A stretch of DNA of 64,000 nt, taken from NCBI GenBank assembly GCA_965249745.1, contig OZ252252.1:2728001-2792000 (forward strand), read 5' to 3'. Below are positions 42,487 to 51,997 of the stretch, piece by piece (the first letter of the stretch is position 1; every line of letters starts with the position of its first letter). The position numbers were made by a program, and so were the translations under genes. The notes under the pieces were generated by a model. The model worked only from the letters and a program-made list of their open reading frames with translations. It had not been told where the DNA came from and made no database searches. Source of the DNA: JANYHH01 sp965249745. GTDB lineage: Bacteria; Deinococcota; Deinococci; Deinococcales; JAAFIG01.

Positions 42487-43506
42487 TTGTTGACTTTTGT
42501 GCTTCGGCGATTAATTTCGTTGCCACTAGTGATGCTAGCCGTGACCGTGATGATCGTGGCCCTGATGCAGTTCCTGTCACCTCAGGAACGTGCGGTGAGT
42601 TTCGTCACGAACGAACGCCAGATGCAAAACCTGGACCGGATTATCAAAGAACACGGCCTCGACAAGCCGTTCTACGTGCAATACGTGAGCTGGCTCGAGA
42701 ACGCCTTTCAGGGCAATCTGGGCTACTCCAAAGCCTCGAACCTGCCGGTCGTCGAAACGATTCTCGAGCGGTTCCCGGCCACGGTTGAGCTGGCGCTGCT
42801 CTCCTGCATTCCAATTATTGGGTTGGGAATCTGGATGGGGACGTTGACGGCGCTGAATAAGGACAAGCTCTTAGATCAGGTGTTGAGAATTTTGACGGTG
42901 ATCGGGTATTGCCTTCCAACCTTTGTTGTCGGGATTCTGCTACTGGTCATTTTTTATGGGGCATTGAATCTCCTACCCGGCATTGGACGCAACGATCCGG
43001 TGCTGCTGATTACCAACCCGGTGCAACCGGTCACTGGCATGATCGTGATTGATTCTATCTTGGCTGGAAACTGGACAATTTTGTTGGATGCCCTAAGGCA
43101 TATGATTCTACCGATCATCACACTGGCGACCGTCTCGAGTGCGGGTATGATTAAGGTCATGCGGGCCGAGATGCTCGAGGTCTTGAAATCAGATTTCGTT
43201 CGCACGGCCAAAGCCAAGGGCTTACCACAAAGTGTTGTCAATTTGAAGCACGCGAGACGTAACGCACTCTTGCCGATCGTGACGCTGGCGAGTTTTACGG
43301 TGCAGGGCTTGTTGGCGGGTGCCGTCATTACCGAAACGATTTTCGGCTATCCAGGGATTGGTTCGTGGGGCGCACAAGCCGCCTTGCGGCTCGATTACCC
43401 AGCGGTCCTGGGCTTCGCCATCTTCATCGCTTTCATCACAGTCCTAGCGAATCTGGCAGCCGATATTTTGTACGGACTGGTTGACCCGAGAGTGAGGTTC
43501 GACTGA
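42487..43506 (+). CDS. peptide ABC transporter permease (DppB-like)
   Basis: The 339-residue integral membrane protein begins with a TTG (42487 or the next codon, 42490) after GAGGCGAG. It has an N-terminal helix, then the BPD_transp_1 core with several helices, and the EAA loop FVRTAKAKGLPQSVVNLKHARRNALLP near residue 240. It pairs with the DppC-like permease that overlaps its stop. ATPase genes are not in the window, so the ATP-binding subunits are encoded elsewhere. Confidence 0.9.
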   Translation: MLTFVLRRLISLPLVMLAVTVMIVALMQFLSPQERAVSFVTNERQMQNLDRIIKEHGLDKPFYVQYVSWLENAFQGNLGYSKASNLPVVETILERFPATVELALLSCIPIIGLGIWMGTLTALNKDKLLDQVLRILTVIGYCLPTFVVGILLLVIFYGALNLLPGIGRNDPVLLITNPVQPVTGMIVIDSILAGNWTILLDALRHMILPIITLATVSSAGMIKVMRAEMLEVLKSDFVRTAKAKGLPQSVVNLKHARRNALLPIVTLASFTVQGLLAGAVITETIFGYPGIGSWGAQAALRLDYPAVLGFAIFIAFITVLANLAADILYGLVDPRVRFD

Positions 43507-44531
43507 TGTCCACGCCCGCATCGGCAACGGTCAGTCCTGTGATCGTTCAGAAAACCGAAACTGAGAACTTCTGGAACTCTAGGGTCCTGCGCCGCTTTCG
43601 GCGTAACCCGCTGGCAATCACTGGCTTTTTGATCTCAAGCTTCTTCGTGCTGGTCGCCCTGTTCGCACCACTGATCGCCACTCCGAAAGGTAACTGTCTG
43701 CGTGACCTCGGCGGTCAGACTAGCCAAGAAGTCTTCAATCCGTTCGGCGCGGTCTTTTGGAAGGCGATCATCGCGCCGCCAGGGAGCTGCTTTAGCGTGT
43801 ATCGCCTGAGCTTTTCATCGGTTCCAACGCCGCCCGGCGTGGACGGAGCGATCTTTGGCACGACCAGTGGCTACGACATCTTTTATGGTGTCGTCTGGGG
43901 CACGCGCACGGCGTTTCAACTGGCGCTGCTGGTGATCGTTCCAACGCTGCTGATCGGGGTCACCGTGGGTTCGGTCGCCGGGTACTTCGGCGGCTGGATT
44001 GACAACGCCTTCATGCGACTGGTGGATATTATCTTCGCGTTCCCCGGTTTGATTCTCAACATCGTGATCGTTTCTATCCTCGGGCGTGGTTTGGACAAAA
44101 TCGCGTTCGCCTTCGTGGTCGTGGGTTGGGCGTCGTACGCCCGAGTCATCCGAGGTTCGATCCTGAAAGTCCGCGCCCTCGAGTACGTGGACGCGGCCCG
44201 GTCGCTCGGGGCTGGGAACGGGCGCATCATCTTCCGGCATGTCTTGCCGAACGCGCTCACGACAATTCTGGCGATTGTCGTGCTGGACTTTGGAACCGTC
44301 CCACTCTCAGCCGCTGCCCTGTCGTTCCTGGGACTCGGTACGCCGGAAGGGTACGCCGACTGGGGTCAGATTATCTCCTACGCCAGAGCTTTCATCGTTG
44401 GGCCGTCCGGCGATCCGTTCGGGTACTGGTACGTCAGCTTCTTTCCCGCGCTGGTGATCTTGCTGTTCGGGTTGGGCTGGAGCCTTTTGGGTGACGCACT
44501 CCGTGATGCGCTCGATCCTCGAGAGAAATAA
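43506..44531 (+). CDS. peptide ABC transporter permease (DppC-like)
   Basis: The 341-residue protein starts at ATG 43506, overlapping the DppB stop as TGATG. It has an N-terminal OppC-type helix (about 38-58), an inserted extracytoplasmic stretch of about 70 residues with two Cys (about 63 and 98), then the permease core with the EAA loop YVDAARSLGAGNGRIIFRHVLPNA near 225. It forms the channel with DppB. The terminator follows 12 bases after the stop. Confidence 0.9.
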   Translation: MSTPASATVSPVIVQKTETENFWNSRVLRRFRRNPLAITGFLISSFFVLVALFAPLIATPKGNCLRDLGGQTSQEVFNPFGAVFWKAIIAPPGSCFSVYRLSFSSVPTPPGVDGAIFGTTSGYDIFYGVVWGTRTAFQLALLVIVPTLLIGVTVGSVAGYFGGWIDNAFMRLVDIIFAFPGLILNIVIVSILGRGLDKIAFAFVVVGWASYARVIRGSILKVRALEYVDAARSLGAGNGRIIFRHVLPNALTTILAIVVLDFGTVPLSAAALSFLGLGTPEGYADWGQIISYARAFIVGPSGDPFGYWYVSFFPALVILLFGLGWSLLGDALRDALDPREK

Positions 44532-44543
44532 CGATTCACCTAA

Positions 44544-44573
44544 AAAGCGGTGAGCCGTGGCTCGCCGCTTTCG
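44544..44573 (+). terminator. terminator of the peptide transporter operon
   Basis: AAAGCGGTGAGCC and GGCTCGCCGCTTT form a long stem (44544-44571) with a G-G-like internal mismatch, just after the DppC-like stop. T-rich sequence is limited. Confidence 0.7.
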
Positions 44574-44584
44574 CATTCAGGGTC

Positions 44585-45382
44585 TTACAGCTCCACAATT
44601 TTGAACTCGAGCCGCACCGGTTCCACCCCGCCGACCGCTTCTAGGATTGGGAGCTTTTCCAACTTGTCCTCACCCAGCCCTTTGAAGACGGTGATCTCCA
44701 GGGTGTCCAGGTCAAACGCGCACAGGCAACCCGTCCACTTCGCGCCGAGGTCACAGAAGACGTTCTGCCCGATGCGGGTTGGAAAGCTGATCGGTGTGTG
44801 ACCGTGAACGGAGAGCAGCACGCCCTCTGGCACGGGGAATGGCCCCTCTTCGGGGCGCGCCCAGACCATGCTGTCATCCTGGCTGCGATACCCCTTCAGC
44901 GGTGTCGGCGGTGCGGCGTGAACGCAGAGAATGTCGCCCTTCTCGCCGCCGTCGTGCCGATAGGTGAACTGGGTGCGCTGGCAGTAATTCAGCAGCTCTG
45001 GCGGCAAGCCCCACAGCCCGAAGGCGTCCGGTTCGCCTCCGCTGTCCCAGCCGCCGTACTCGAGGATTACGGTGTCGCCGCCGTTCTGAATCCAGTTCTC
45101 TAAGGCGACTCTGGCATCGTACTGCCGCAGGTCGTTTTTCTCACGCTGGAAGCGGTCGTACACCTCGTCCACCTCCATCACCATCGCCTCGTGGTTGCCG
45201 CGCAGCAGCGTCATGCGACCCTCGTCGGCCAACTTCCCGAGCAGCCGGATCGTGTCGCGGTTGCGATGGCCGCGATCGAAGGCGTCTCCCAAAAAGACGA
45301 ACTTCGTGTCAGCCGGGACCGCCTCCAAGAGTCCTTCCAGAAGATCGGCGCGGCCGTGCAAGTCTGCCAGGGCGAGAATCAA
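44585..45382 (-). CDS. PrpA-like serine/threonine metallophosphatase
   Basis: The 265-residue protein has the calcineurin-like motif set: ALADLHGRADLL, FLGDAFDRGHRN, LLRGNHEAMV, a His at VHAAPP and GHTPISFP. These coordinate two metals. Bacterial PrpA/PrpB-type enzymes dephosphorylate proteins or nucleotides. It may reverse the Ser/Thr kinase encoded at 49867-51810, though they are not cotranscribed. The start is TTG 45382, directly ahead of which GATACC occurs. Confidence 0.85.
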   Translation of the reverse strand: MILALADLHGRADLLEGLLEAVPADTKFVFLGDAFDRGHRNRDTIRLLGKLADEGRMTLLRGNHEAMVMEVDEVYDRFQREKNDLRQYDARVALENWIQNGGDTVILEYGGWDSGGEPDAFGLWGLPPELLNYCQRTQFTYRHDGGEKGDILCVHAAPPTPLKGYRSQDDSMVWARPEEGPFPVPEGVLLSVHGHTPISFPTRIGQNVFCDLGAKWTGCLCAFDLDTLEITVFKGLGEDKLEKLPILEAVGGVEPVRLEFKIVEL

Positions 45383-45478
45383 CGGGTATCACCGCGAGGC
45401 GACACGATGCCATCAAGGAACATGAACCTGCTCAAATTCATGGGCGTAGTTTAACTCGAGCAGGAGGCACGATGCGGT

Positions 45479-46429
45479 TCAAAACGTTTTCAGTAGATCA
45501 ATCCAGGCGGGTTGCTGCACAAATCCCAACGCGGCGTTGATGTCCAGGATGGCGCGGTTGTGCTGCTCGTTCCAGGTACGAACCTCAGCGTACCCGTTTC
45601 GCTGCGCCCACTCGAGGGCCGCAACCTTCAACCCGAGCGCCAGCCCTTGACGGCGATGCTCGGCTCTCGTCCCGGTCAAACCGATGGTCAGCACTCCGGT
45701 TTCGTCGCTGCGCCAGAGGGCTGACGTGGCGACCATCTGACCGCTCGAGTCTAGCGCGATCAGGTACGCCTCTGGTAGGCGATACGCGCCCTCGAAGTTG
45801 TACTTGACGAATTGCTCAAAACCGATCTCGGTCGTGACCTCGGGGCGCGGCACATCGCGGCGGCACTCCGCCCAGAGGTCGAACAGTGAGCGCCGAAACT
45901 CTGGCGTGTCCTGGAAGTCAGACATCGCCTTGAAGCTGTACCCGGCAGCCCTGATCCGCTCGAGCTGTGCCTCCCAGCGTGAGGGGTCGAACCGCTCCAA
46001 GCGCAATCGGTTCTCCCAGGTGCGTTGACGCTCGGTGAAACCACGCGCTCGCAGCCACTCGAGTTCGTGCGGGCGGTTCTCGCGGGTGGAACTGAGCAGG
46101 CTGATCGGATCGAAGCGCTCGAGTTCGCGCAGGATATGATTGTAGAGCGCGTCCTGGACACCAGAGTCCCAGTGTTCTGGATCGGTGTGGAACCAAGCCC
46201 CGAACTTTTGCGGGTGGTACATGCCACTGAACTGACCGTAATCCGCCTGCGCGACGATCTCTCCGTTCAACAGCGCCACAAACTCAGCGTGTTGACACTT
46301 CGGGTCGCGGGAACGTTCCTCCTCGTGCATGCCCTCCATGGTTTCCAGGGAATCGGGTTCGATGGCGTTGAAGATCTGACACAGACGCGGGTAATCGTCC
46401 GGGGTGCTGGCACGAATCTCGAAAGACAT
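45479..46429 (-). CDS. tandem GNAT N-acetyltransferase (paralogue)
   Basis: The 316-residue protein has the same two-GNAT layout as 4892-5848. The first domain has an atypical acetyl-CoA loop; the second has GTRAEHRRQGLALGLKVAALEWAQRNG and NEQHNRAILDINAALGF. Substrate unknown. TACACT lies six bases before ATG 46429 (leaderless). It is 97 bases from the phosphatase gene on the same strand. Confidence 0.8.
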   Translation of the reverse strand: MSFEIRASTPDDYPRLCQIFNAIEPDSLETMEGMHEEERSRDPKCQHAEFVALLNGEIVAQADYGQFSGMYHPQKFGAWFHTDPEHWDSGVQDALYNHILRELERFDPISLLSSTRENRPHELEWLRARGFTERQRTWENRLRLERFDPSRWEAQLERIRAAGYSFKAMSDFQDTPEFRRSLFDLWAECRRDVPRPEVTTEIGFEQFVKYNFEGAYRLPEAYLIALDSSGQMVATSALWRSDETGVLTIGLTGTRAEHRRQGLALGLKVAALEWAQRNGYAEVRTWNEQHNRAILDINAALGFVQQPAWIDLLKTF

Positions 46430-46610
46430 GTTCGGAGTGTACTCGTCCCGTTTTATCGTGCGCCTACCGCGATTGGCTTACTGATAACCCCACGATTCTG
46501 CTAACTCACGTTTGCGTCAGAGACGCATTCTACTGCCTCGAAACGGTAAGCTGACGGTGCCGAACTCAGTCATAGCATCTCCCGACAGCCCACAACCCTC
46601 GAGCCTGAAC

Positions 46611-47591
46611 TCACCACCACTTGCGCCATTTGAAATACGCCGCGAACGACACGCCCGCCAGGATGAACATACCCCAGGCGAAGGCGTAGCCAAAATTCCA
46701 GTGCAGTTCCGGCATGTGATCGAAGTTCATGCCCCAGACGCCCGCCAGAAAGGTCAGCGGCAGGAAGATCGCGCTGACCGTGGTAAGCGTCTTCATGACC
46801 TCGTTCATGCGGTTGCTCTGCACGCTGAGGTGGACATCCAGCAAACTTCCCAGCACGTCCCTGGCGCTGTCCAGACCGTCGTAAATCCGGGTCAGGTGAT
46901 CGTTTACGTCCCGCAAGTACATCGCGCCATCCGGCGAGAAACTTCCGGTGTGCCGAGAGAACTGTGCCACCGCCTCGCGCGCGCCGCTGGCCAGCCGCCG
47001 GGCGTGAATCATCACGTGCTTCAGAGTGAAGACCTCGCCCAGAAACTCGCTCGAGCGGACACTCTGCGGGCTGAAGGCGCGTTCCTCCAGGGCATCGGTA
47101 CTGGTTTCAAGTTCGTCTAGAAAAGTGAAAAAAGTGTCCGTGCCACGATCCAGGAGCGCGTACAGCACTTCCACCGAAGTCACGTTGCTGCGGTTACTGA
47201 TCTCGTTCCAGACGCTTTCCAGGTAGGTGACCGGTTCGTTGCGAATCGTCAGAATCGTCTCGGTTTGCGGGTACCAGAACAGGCTGATCCGCTCGGTGCG
47301 GTCCGTCAGGTCCTCGGGTTCGGCCAGTGTGCGGAAGACTAGAAACAGGTGCTCGACGTACACCTCGAAGCGGCTCCATTGCCCCGACTCGAGGGCGTCC
47401 TCTAAGGCCAGCGGGTTCAGCTTGAAGCGCTCGTGGAGTTTGCCTAAATCTGTCGCCGACGGGTTTTCCACGTCCACCCAGAGGCGATTCGTGCGCTCCA
47501 AGGGAATCGTCGTGCAAAGCTCCAAGCATTTGACGCGAATGCCCGCGCATTCCGCCAGAAAGGGATGCTTGCTGGGCACAGTTGCCGTCAC
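46611..47591 (-). CDS. corA: CorA-family magnesium/cobalt channel
   Basis: The 326-residue protein has a long soluble helical domain and two C-terminal membrane helices separated by the signature GMN loop (VWGMNFDHMPEL, near residue 287). The second helix ends FKWRKWW, positively charged inside. It is a homopentameric Mg2+ uptake channel. TATGAT lies six bases before GTG 47591, so translation is probably leaderless. It diverges from the serine-hydrolase gene. Confidence 0.92.
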   Translation of the reverse strand: MTATVPSKHPFLAECAGIRVKCLELCTTIPLERTNRLWVDVENPSATDLGKLHERFKLNPLALEDALESGQWSRFEVYVEHLFLVFRTLAEPEDLTDRTERISLFWYPQTETILTIRNEPVTYLESVWNEISNRSNVTSVEVLYALLDRGTDTFFTFLDELETSTDALEERAFSPQSVRSSEFLGEVFTLKHVMIHARRLASGAREAVAQFSRHTGSFSPDGAMYLRDVNDHLTRIYDGLDSARDVLGSLLDVHLSVQSNRMNEVMKTLTTVSAIFLPLTFLAGVWGMNFDHMPELHWNFGYAFAWGMFILAGVSFAAYFKWRKWW

Positions 47592-47755
47592 GAGCGCATC
47601 ATACCGTTTGCACTGGAGAGTTTCGTCTCACCTCGCTCAGTTCGAGGGCTGTGGCTCACCTGGCACAGCTCGAGCGATCTTGGTGCGGAAATCAGACCTG
47701 AGCGCAGGTCGCATTGGGTCAACCCGGCTCGAGCATCCCTGGCTAGAATGGCCGG

Positions 47756-48571
47756 GTGAACGCCAACAGTTTCCAGTCGCACCTCCAACCCCTCCTGCAA
47801 GGCTTTTCCGGCACGGTCGGTTTCAAAGCGGTTCGCTTGGAGGACGGTTTCACCCTCGAGTACAACGCCGAAGAAGTATTCCCTGCCGCCAGCGTCGTCA
47901 AAGTCCCGCTGATGCTCGAGGCGTTGAAGCAAGCCGAGGAGGGGGCCCTGGATTTGCACGCCCGGATGCCGATGCCCGCCGAGGAGCGCGTCGGAGGCAG
48001 CGGCGTGTTGTTCAACTTGGAGGGCGGCGCGGGTCTGACGCTGCTGGATTACCTGACGCTGATGATCGTCGTCTCCGACAACACCGCGACCAACATCGTG
48101 CTGGACGCGATCGGCGGGCGCGACCGGGTGAACGGGCGGTTGCGCGGCTGGGGCTTGAGGCACACCACCGTGGTCGGAAAGTTGATGTTGCCACCAGAGC
48201 GCAAGAATGAGGATCAGAAAGCCGGGAAGCTCGCCGAGATCACCCCACACGAATCCGTTCTTCTGTTGGAGAAACTCTGGCGCGGCGAGTTGTTGGGAAC
48301 AGAGATGCGTTTGCTGGCGCTCGAGACGCTGGGTGCCCAGCAGTACACCGAGATTCTGGCGCGGTACTTGCCGGAGGGCGTGAAAACTGCGACCAAGAGC
48401 GGGCAGATCATCGGGGTTCGCAACGACATCGGCTTCGTCATGACCGATCAACCCTACGCGTTGGCGCTGTGCAGCAAAGGCTCTACAGATGGGCGATACC
48501 ACGTGGACAACGAGGCGGTGCTGGCGCTCGGGCGGGTCTCGAGACTGGTGTTCGATGCGATGACGACTTGA
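47756..48571 (+). CDS. class A beta-lactamase-fold serine hydrolase
   Basis: The 271-residue protein has the class A triad: AASVVKVPL (Ser46, Lys49), VVSDNTATN (SDN near 107) and TKSGQI (KSG near 213). The Omega-loop Glu166-type motif is not obvious, and no signal peptide is present, so it is probably not a secreted beta-lactamase; a cytoplasmic esterase or relative is more likely. TAGAAT lies six bases before GTG 47756. Low-to-moderate confidence for substrate, high for fold. Confidence 0.8.
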   Translation: MNANSFQSHLQPLLQGFSGTVGFKAVRLEDGFTLEYNAEEVFPAASVVKVPLMLEALKQAEEGALDLHARMPMPAEERVGGSGVLFNLEGGAGLTLLDYLTLMIVVSDNTATNIVLDAIGGRDRVNGRLRGWGLRHTTVVGKLMLPPERKNEDQKAGKLAEITPHESVLLLEKLWRGELLGTEMRLLALETLGAQQYTEILARYLPEGVKTATKSGQIIGVRNDIGFVMTDQPYALALCSKGSTDGRYHVDNEAVLALGRVSRLVFDAMTT

Positions 48572-48614
48572 GCGATTGTGTTCCTACAGAAACCGTTCTG
48601 GCATGTGATCGTCG

Positions 48615-48661
48615 TTCTCGAGGTCTGGCTGCACGATCACGAGGATCGCTCCCTGAGATGT
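48615..48661. repeat. dispersed repeat with CGATCACGAGGATCG core
   Basis: This begins TTCTCGAGG, then CTGGCTG and a CGATCACGAGGATCG stem, ending AGATG. A close relative is at 58042-58090. Both lie just beyond gene ends, and each contains one CTCGAG. Confidence 0.6.
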
Positions 48662-48705
48662 TTCTCCTTTGCCATCACACACTGGCTGGTGTGAATGGAC
48701 GGCTT

Positions 48706-49017
48706 TCAGGCTGGGCGCAGGTCCTCCGCCAGATTCCAACCGACCCCGACGGGCGTGGCGTTCAAAACTGGCTCGAGGTCACGGCTGGCGCGGAGCGCGT
48801 GCTCTGACATCGTGGCGTTGTCCGGCCACTCCGGGAAAATCTCAAAGACCGTGAGCTGATAAAAGGTTTGCGTCCCGGTGTACGTGCCATCGTCGAAAAA
48901 GGCGAACGGTGGCGCGATCTCGTCCAGCGCGATCTGTGCGCCGCTGGGTAGACTGTCTGGCAGCCTGATCGGTTCCAAATCCTTCGGATGCCACAGATAG
49001 CCCTGCAACAGCTTCAT
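48706..49017 (-). CDS. hypothetical protein
   Basis: From ATG 49017 the protein is 103 residues: MKLLQGYLWHPKDLEPIRLP, then FAFFDDGTYTGTQTFYQLTVFEIFPEWPDN and a helical end. It is soluble and single-domain; no family recognised. It lies 32 bases downstream of a larger hypothetical gene on the same strand, so the two may form an operon. A start at 49089 would overlap that gene and was not chosen. Confidence 0.5.
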   Translation of the reverse strand: MKLLQGYLWHPKDLEPIRLPDSLPSGAQIALDEIAPPFAFFDDGTYTGTQTFYQLTVFEIFPEWPDNATMSEHALRASRDLEPVLNATPVGVGWNLAEDLRPA

Positions 49018-49049
49018 GGCAATCGCGCCGCCGGGGTGTTCCTCGCGGG

Positions 49050-49721
49050 TCACGCCGGGACCGCCCTCAGCACGCCGCGCCGAATCCACGACTGGTAATT
49101 GGCGTTCCAGACGTTTAGGAAAACCTCCTTGAAGCCCACCTCATCCCTAGCGGGTTTGTTCGCCTTGCCGAACTCCAAGACCTTGCTGCGATGCAATTGA
49201 AAGATCGGCTCCGGGTTCTTGCCGGGAAGCGGCATCCAGTAAAACCGGTCGCTCGGGTCCAGCTCGATCAGTTCCGCGCTCGAGGTGACGACGCCGAGCT
49301 TGCCGTCTTTTTCCTGTCTGAACTGGGCGTACATCTCCAAATACGGCTTGATGCCCTGCGCGTCGCTCAGGTACAGCGCGGCGAAGGTGTCGGCTTCCTT
49401 GACGTAGGCAAAAAAGTGGCGCGGGTACGGCATCCCGAGCAATCTGAACGCGCCGACCTGCTGAAAGCCCAAACTGTGCAGCACGTCGCGTTGCGCCTTG
49501 ACCGCGATCGCATCCTGCAAGCTCGCGCCGAGGTTGTCCCAGTCGGCTTCCTCCGCCACGACCAGCTCCAAAGCGTCCGGGTACAGGTCGGGCCCCAGCA
49601 GCGGACGGCGCAGCAACCGTGAGGTGGCCACGGCCGAGCGCACCGCGAGGAGTTGCTCCTTTGGCACGAGCCGCTCGAGTTCGGTTTTGGAAAGGGCGGT
49701 CAAATCCAATCGGTACGGCAC
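49050..49721 (-). CDS. hypothetical protein
   Basis: The 223-residue soluble protein has LLGPDLYPDALELVVAEEADWDNLGASL near residues 40-70, and GVVTSSAELIELDPSDRFYWMPLPG near 143. It has no signal, membrane segment or recognised catalytic motif. GTG 49721 follows TAATCA six bases upstream. It is the first of a likely two-gene unit. Confidence 0.55.
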   Translation of the reverse strand: MPYRLDLTALSKTELERLVPKEQLLAVRSAVATSRLLRRPLLGPDLYPDALELVVAEEADWDNLGASLQDAIAVKAQRDVLHSLGFQQVGAFRLLGMPYPRHFFAYVKEADTFAALYLSDAQGIKPYLEMYAQFRQEKDGKLGVVTSSAELIELDPSDRFYWMPLPGKNPEPIFQLHRSKVLEFGKANKPARDEVGFKEVFLNVWNANYQSWIRRGVLRAVPA

Positions 49722-49866
49722 AGGGAATGATTATGCCACTCGAGGTTTGAAACGCGCAGGGCGAATCTGAGTGGTTCGATCCGTAAAGCTGCCATTGTCC
49801 GGCTCAAACAAAACCGTGCGCTCCGCTCGAGCATGACCGCCAAGTCTCGAGCCTCCACAACGATCT

Positions 49867-51810
49867 TCAACCTCGGTAGCAACGCAAGCGCCCGTCCATC
49901 AGTGGCACGTACAGCGCCCCGCCCATGACCAGCGGCGTCCCTTGCACGCCGACATCCAGCAGGTCGCGCCACAGCACGCGTCCGTCCAGCAGGCTGACGG
50001 CCACCAACTCGCCCGTCTCGGACGCCGCGTAGACCACGCCCCTCGAGATGATCGGGCTGCCGGTCACGTGCCCCTCGAGGTCTAACTCCCAGAGGTCATC
50101 GCCGGAATCCAACTTGACGGCTCGCAACTGCCCGCTGCCGTCCTTCGTCCAACCGCCCAGCACGACGCGGTTCCCATGCACGGCGGGGGAGGCCCAGATT
50201 TCCCCCTCGAGATCGTAACTCCAAGCGGGTTCGGCGGCGGGCATCCAACCGGTTTCAGCCCGTTCCAGCGTGATCGCGTTGACCTCGCCCGCCCACGACG
50301 GCACGATCAGATACGCCTTGCTCGGATTCAGCGGATCGCGTTGCACGGTTGGGGTGACGTGAACGCTGTCCAGCTTCAGGTTCCAGACGCGCTTGCCGTT
50401 TTGCAGATTGATCCCCGCGACCTGCCCGTCCTCGTCGGCCACGATGGCTTGCCCGCCCCAAACGGTCGGTGTCGCAGAAATAGCGCTGCTGGCGCGGTAC
50501 AACCACTCGAGGCGACCCTGTTTGATGGCGTACACCTGCGCGTCCCTGGAGGCGATCAGCCACAGGTCGTTCCATTTGGTCGGCGCGGCCACCACGTCGG
50601 CTCGGGCGCGGAAACTCCAGCGGCCCGCGCCGCTACGCCAGTCCACGGCTCGAGCCACACCGTCCCAGCCCGCGTAAACGAGCGTCTCGCCGTCGAAGCT
50701 GGCGGGCGCGGTGATCTCGTCGCCCGCCGGGAACTGCGCCACCTTGCCGCCGGTTCCGGCGTTCAGAACGCACAGTGCCCCGACTCGAGTGCCGACTGCC
50801 ACGACCTCGCCGTTGCCGGTCAAGGCGCTGCCCCACGAGGTCTCACCGCCCAGACTGATCTCCCAAACAAGTTTTAAACGCGCCGGACGGGTCACGCCCC
50901 CTGGGTGAACCCCTGCCCTGGCGCGACCGCCCCGGTACTGCGACGGGTAATGCTCGCGGCGCAGCCGTTCCGCGCCCTCCTCGAGGGTTTCAATCGCGTT
51001 CTCTGGGCGCATGGCTGGGTTCTTTTCCAGAAACGGCAGAATCGTCTCGCCGAGCTGTGAAGGCAGGGCGGGATTGATCGTCTCCAAGGGTTTCGGCGTT
51101 TCGTAGACGTGTTGGTAGAGAATCCCCTGATCGTTGTCCGCTTCAAACGGGGCGCGACCGGCCGCCGTGCGGTACAGCACCGCACCGAAGGCATAGACAT
51201 CGCTCATCGGGCTGACCACGCCGCCCTTCGCCTGCTCTGGGGCCATGTACTGCGGCGTGCCGAGGGTGTACCCGGTGCGGGTCAGGTCGCGGGTCGCGTC
51301 GGACACGTAGACCAGGCCGAAGTCCATGATGCGCGGGTGCAGGTTGCGGTCTAAGAGAATATTGCGTGGCGTCAGATCGCGGTGGACCAGACCCTGCTCG
51401 TGGACGTACCGCAACCCTCTGGCCGCCTCGACCGCCACCCGCAAGAAATTCTCTAACTCGTCCGGGCTGTCCTCAACGGGTCCGAGGGCACTGATCGCGC
51501 CGCCCTCTAACAGCTCCATCGTGAAGAAGGCGCGCCCGTCGTCCTCCCCGAGGTCGAAGATGCCGATGATGTTCGGGTGCGCCAGTCGCGCCAGCGTGCG
51601 AATCTCGCGCCGAAAGCGTTGGCGGTCGGTCGGTGGGACGTAATCGTGCAGGATTTTCAGGGCGACATCGCGCTTCAGCACCGTATCCAAGGCGCGCCAG
51701 ACGACCGCCATACCACCCTCACCGACGGGTTCGCGCAGTTCAAAGCGCCCACCCAGCACGGTTTTGGTGTCAGGCGCAGCGGGTTTGGTCACGGTCAGTC
51801 TCCCAGACAC
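49867..51810 (-). CDS. Ser/Thr protein kinase with PQQ-type beta-propeller
   Basis: The 647-residue protein has a Hanks-type kinase domain (about 18-270): glycine loop GEGGMAVVWRA, Lys in VALKIL, catalytic HRDLTPRNI near 141, DFG in IMDFGLV, and APE in YMAPEQ. After a Arg/Gly-rich linker come about seven repeats of PQQ/Pyrrolo-quinoline-type blades (WSYDLEGEIWASPAV, VWNLKLDSVHVTPTV, LWRDLLDVGVQGTPLV). No membrane helix separates the two, unlike most PASTA/PknD kinases, so the propeller would be cytoplasmic. It may sense or scaffold partners. Confidence 0.85.
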   Translation of the reverse strand: MSGRLTVTKPAAPDTKTVLGGRFELREPVGEGGMAVVWRALDTVLKRDVALKILHDYVPPTDRQRFRREIRTLARLAHPNIIGIFDLGEDDGRAFFTMELLEGGAISALGPVEDSPDELENFLRVAVEAARGLRYVHEQGLVHRDLTPRNILLDRNLHPRIMDFGLVYVSDATRDLTRTGYTLGTPQYMAPEQAKGGVVSPMSDVYAFGAVLYRTAAGRAPFEADNDQGILYQHVYETPKPLETINPALPSQLGETILPFLEKNPAMRPENAIETLEEGAERLRREHYPSQYRGGRARAGVHPGGVTRPARLKLVWEISLGGETSWGSALTGNGEVVAVGTRVGALCVLNAGTGGKVAQFPAGDEITAPASFDGETLVYAGWDGVARAVDWRSGAGRWSFRARADVVAAPTKWNDLWLIASRDAQVYAIKQGRLEWLYRASSAISATPTVWGGQAIVADEDGQVAGINLQNGKRVWNLKLDSVHVTPTVQRDPLNPSKAYLIVPSWAGEVNAITLERAETGWMPAAEPAWSYDLEGEIWASPAVHGNRVVLGGWTKDGSGQLRAVKLDSGDDLWELDLEGHVTGSPIISRGVVYAASETGELVAVSLLDGRVLWRDLLDVGVQGTPLVMGGALYVPLMDGRLRCYRG

Positions 51811-51997
51811 GACGGATCTGCCTACAGTCTACGACTCGAGCCTGATTCTACAAGCCCAGTGGACGCTCGGCGGTAACAAGTTGTGCGCTTCGTAAGGTGC
51901 GCGAACTTGGCTCGGTTCGGAAGGTCAGCTTTGAGAACGGCTATATGGCTCGTGAAATACCTCGCTCGAGGTTGACGCTGTGGGCAGCTTTTCCTGC

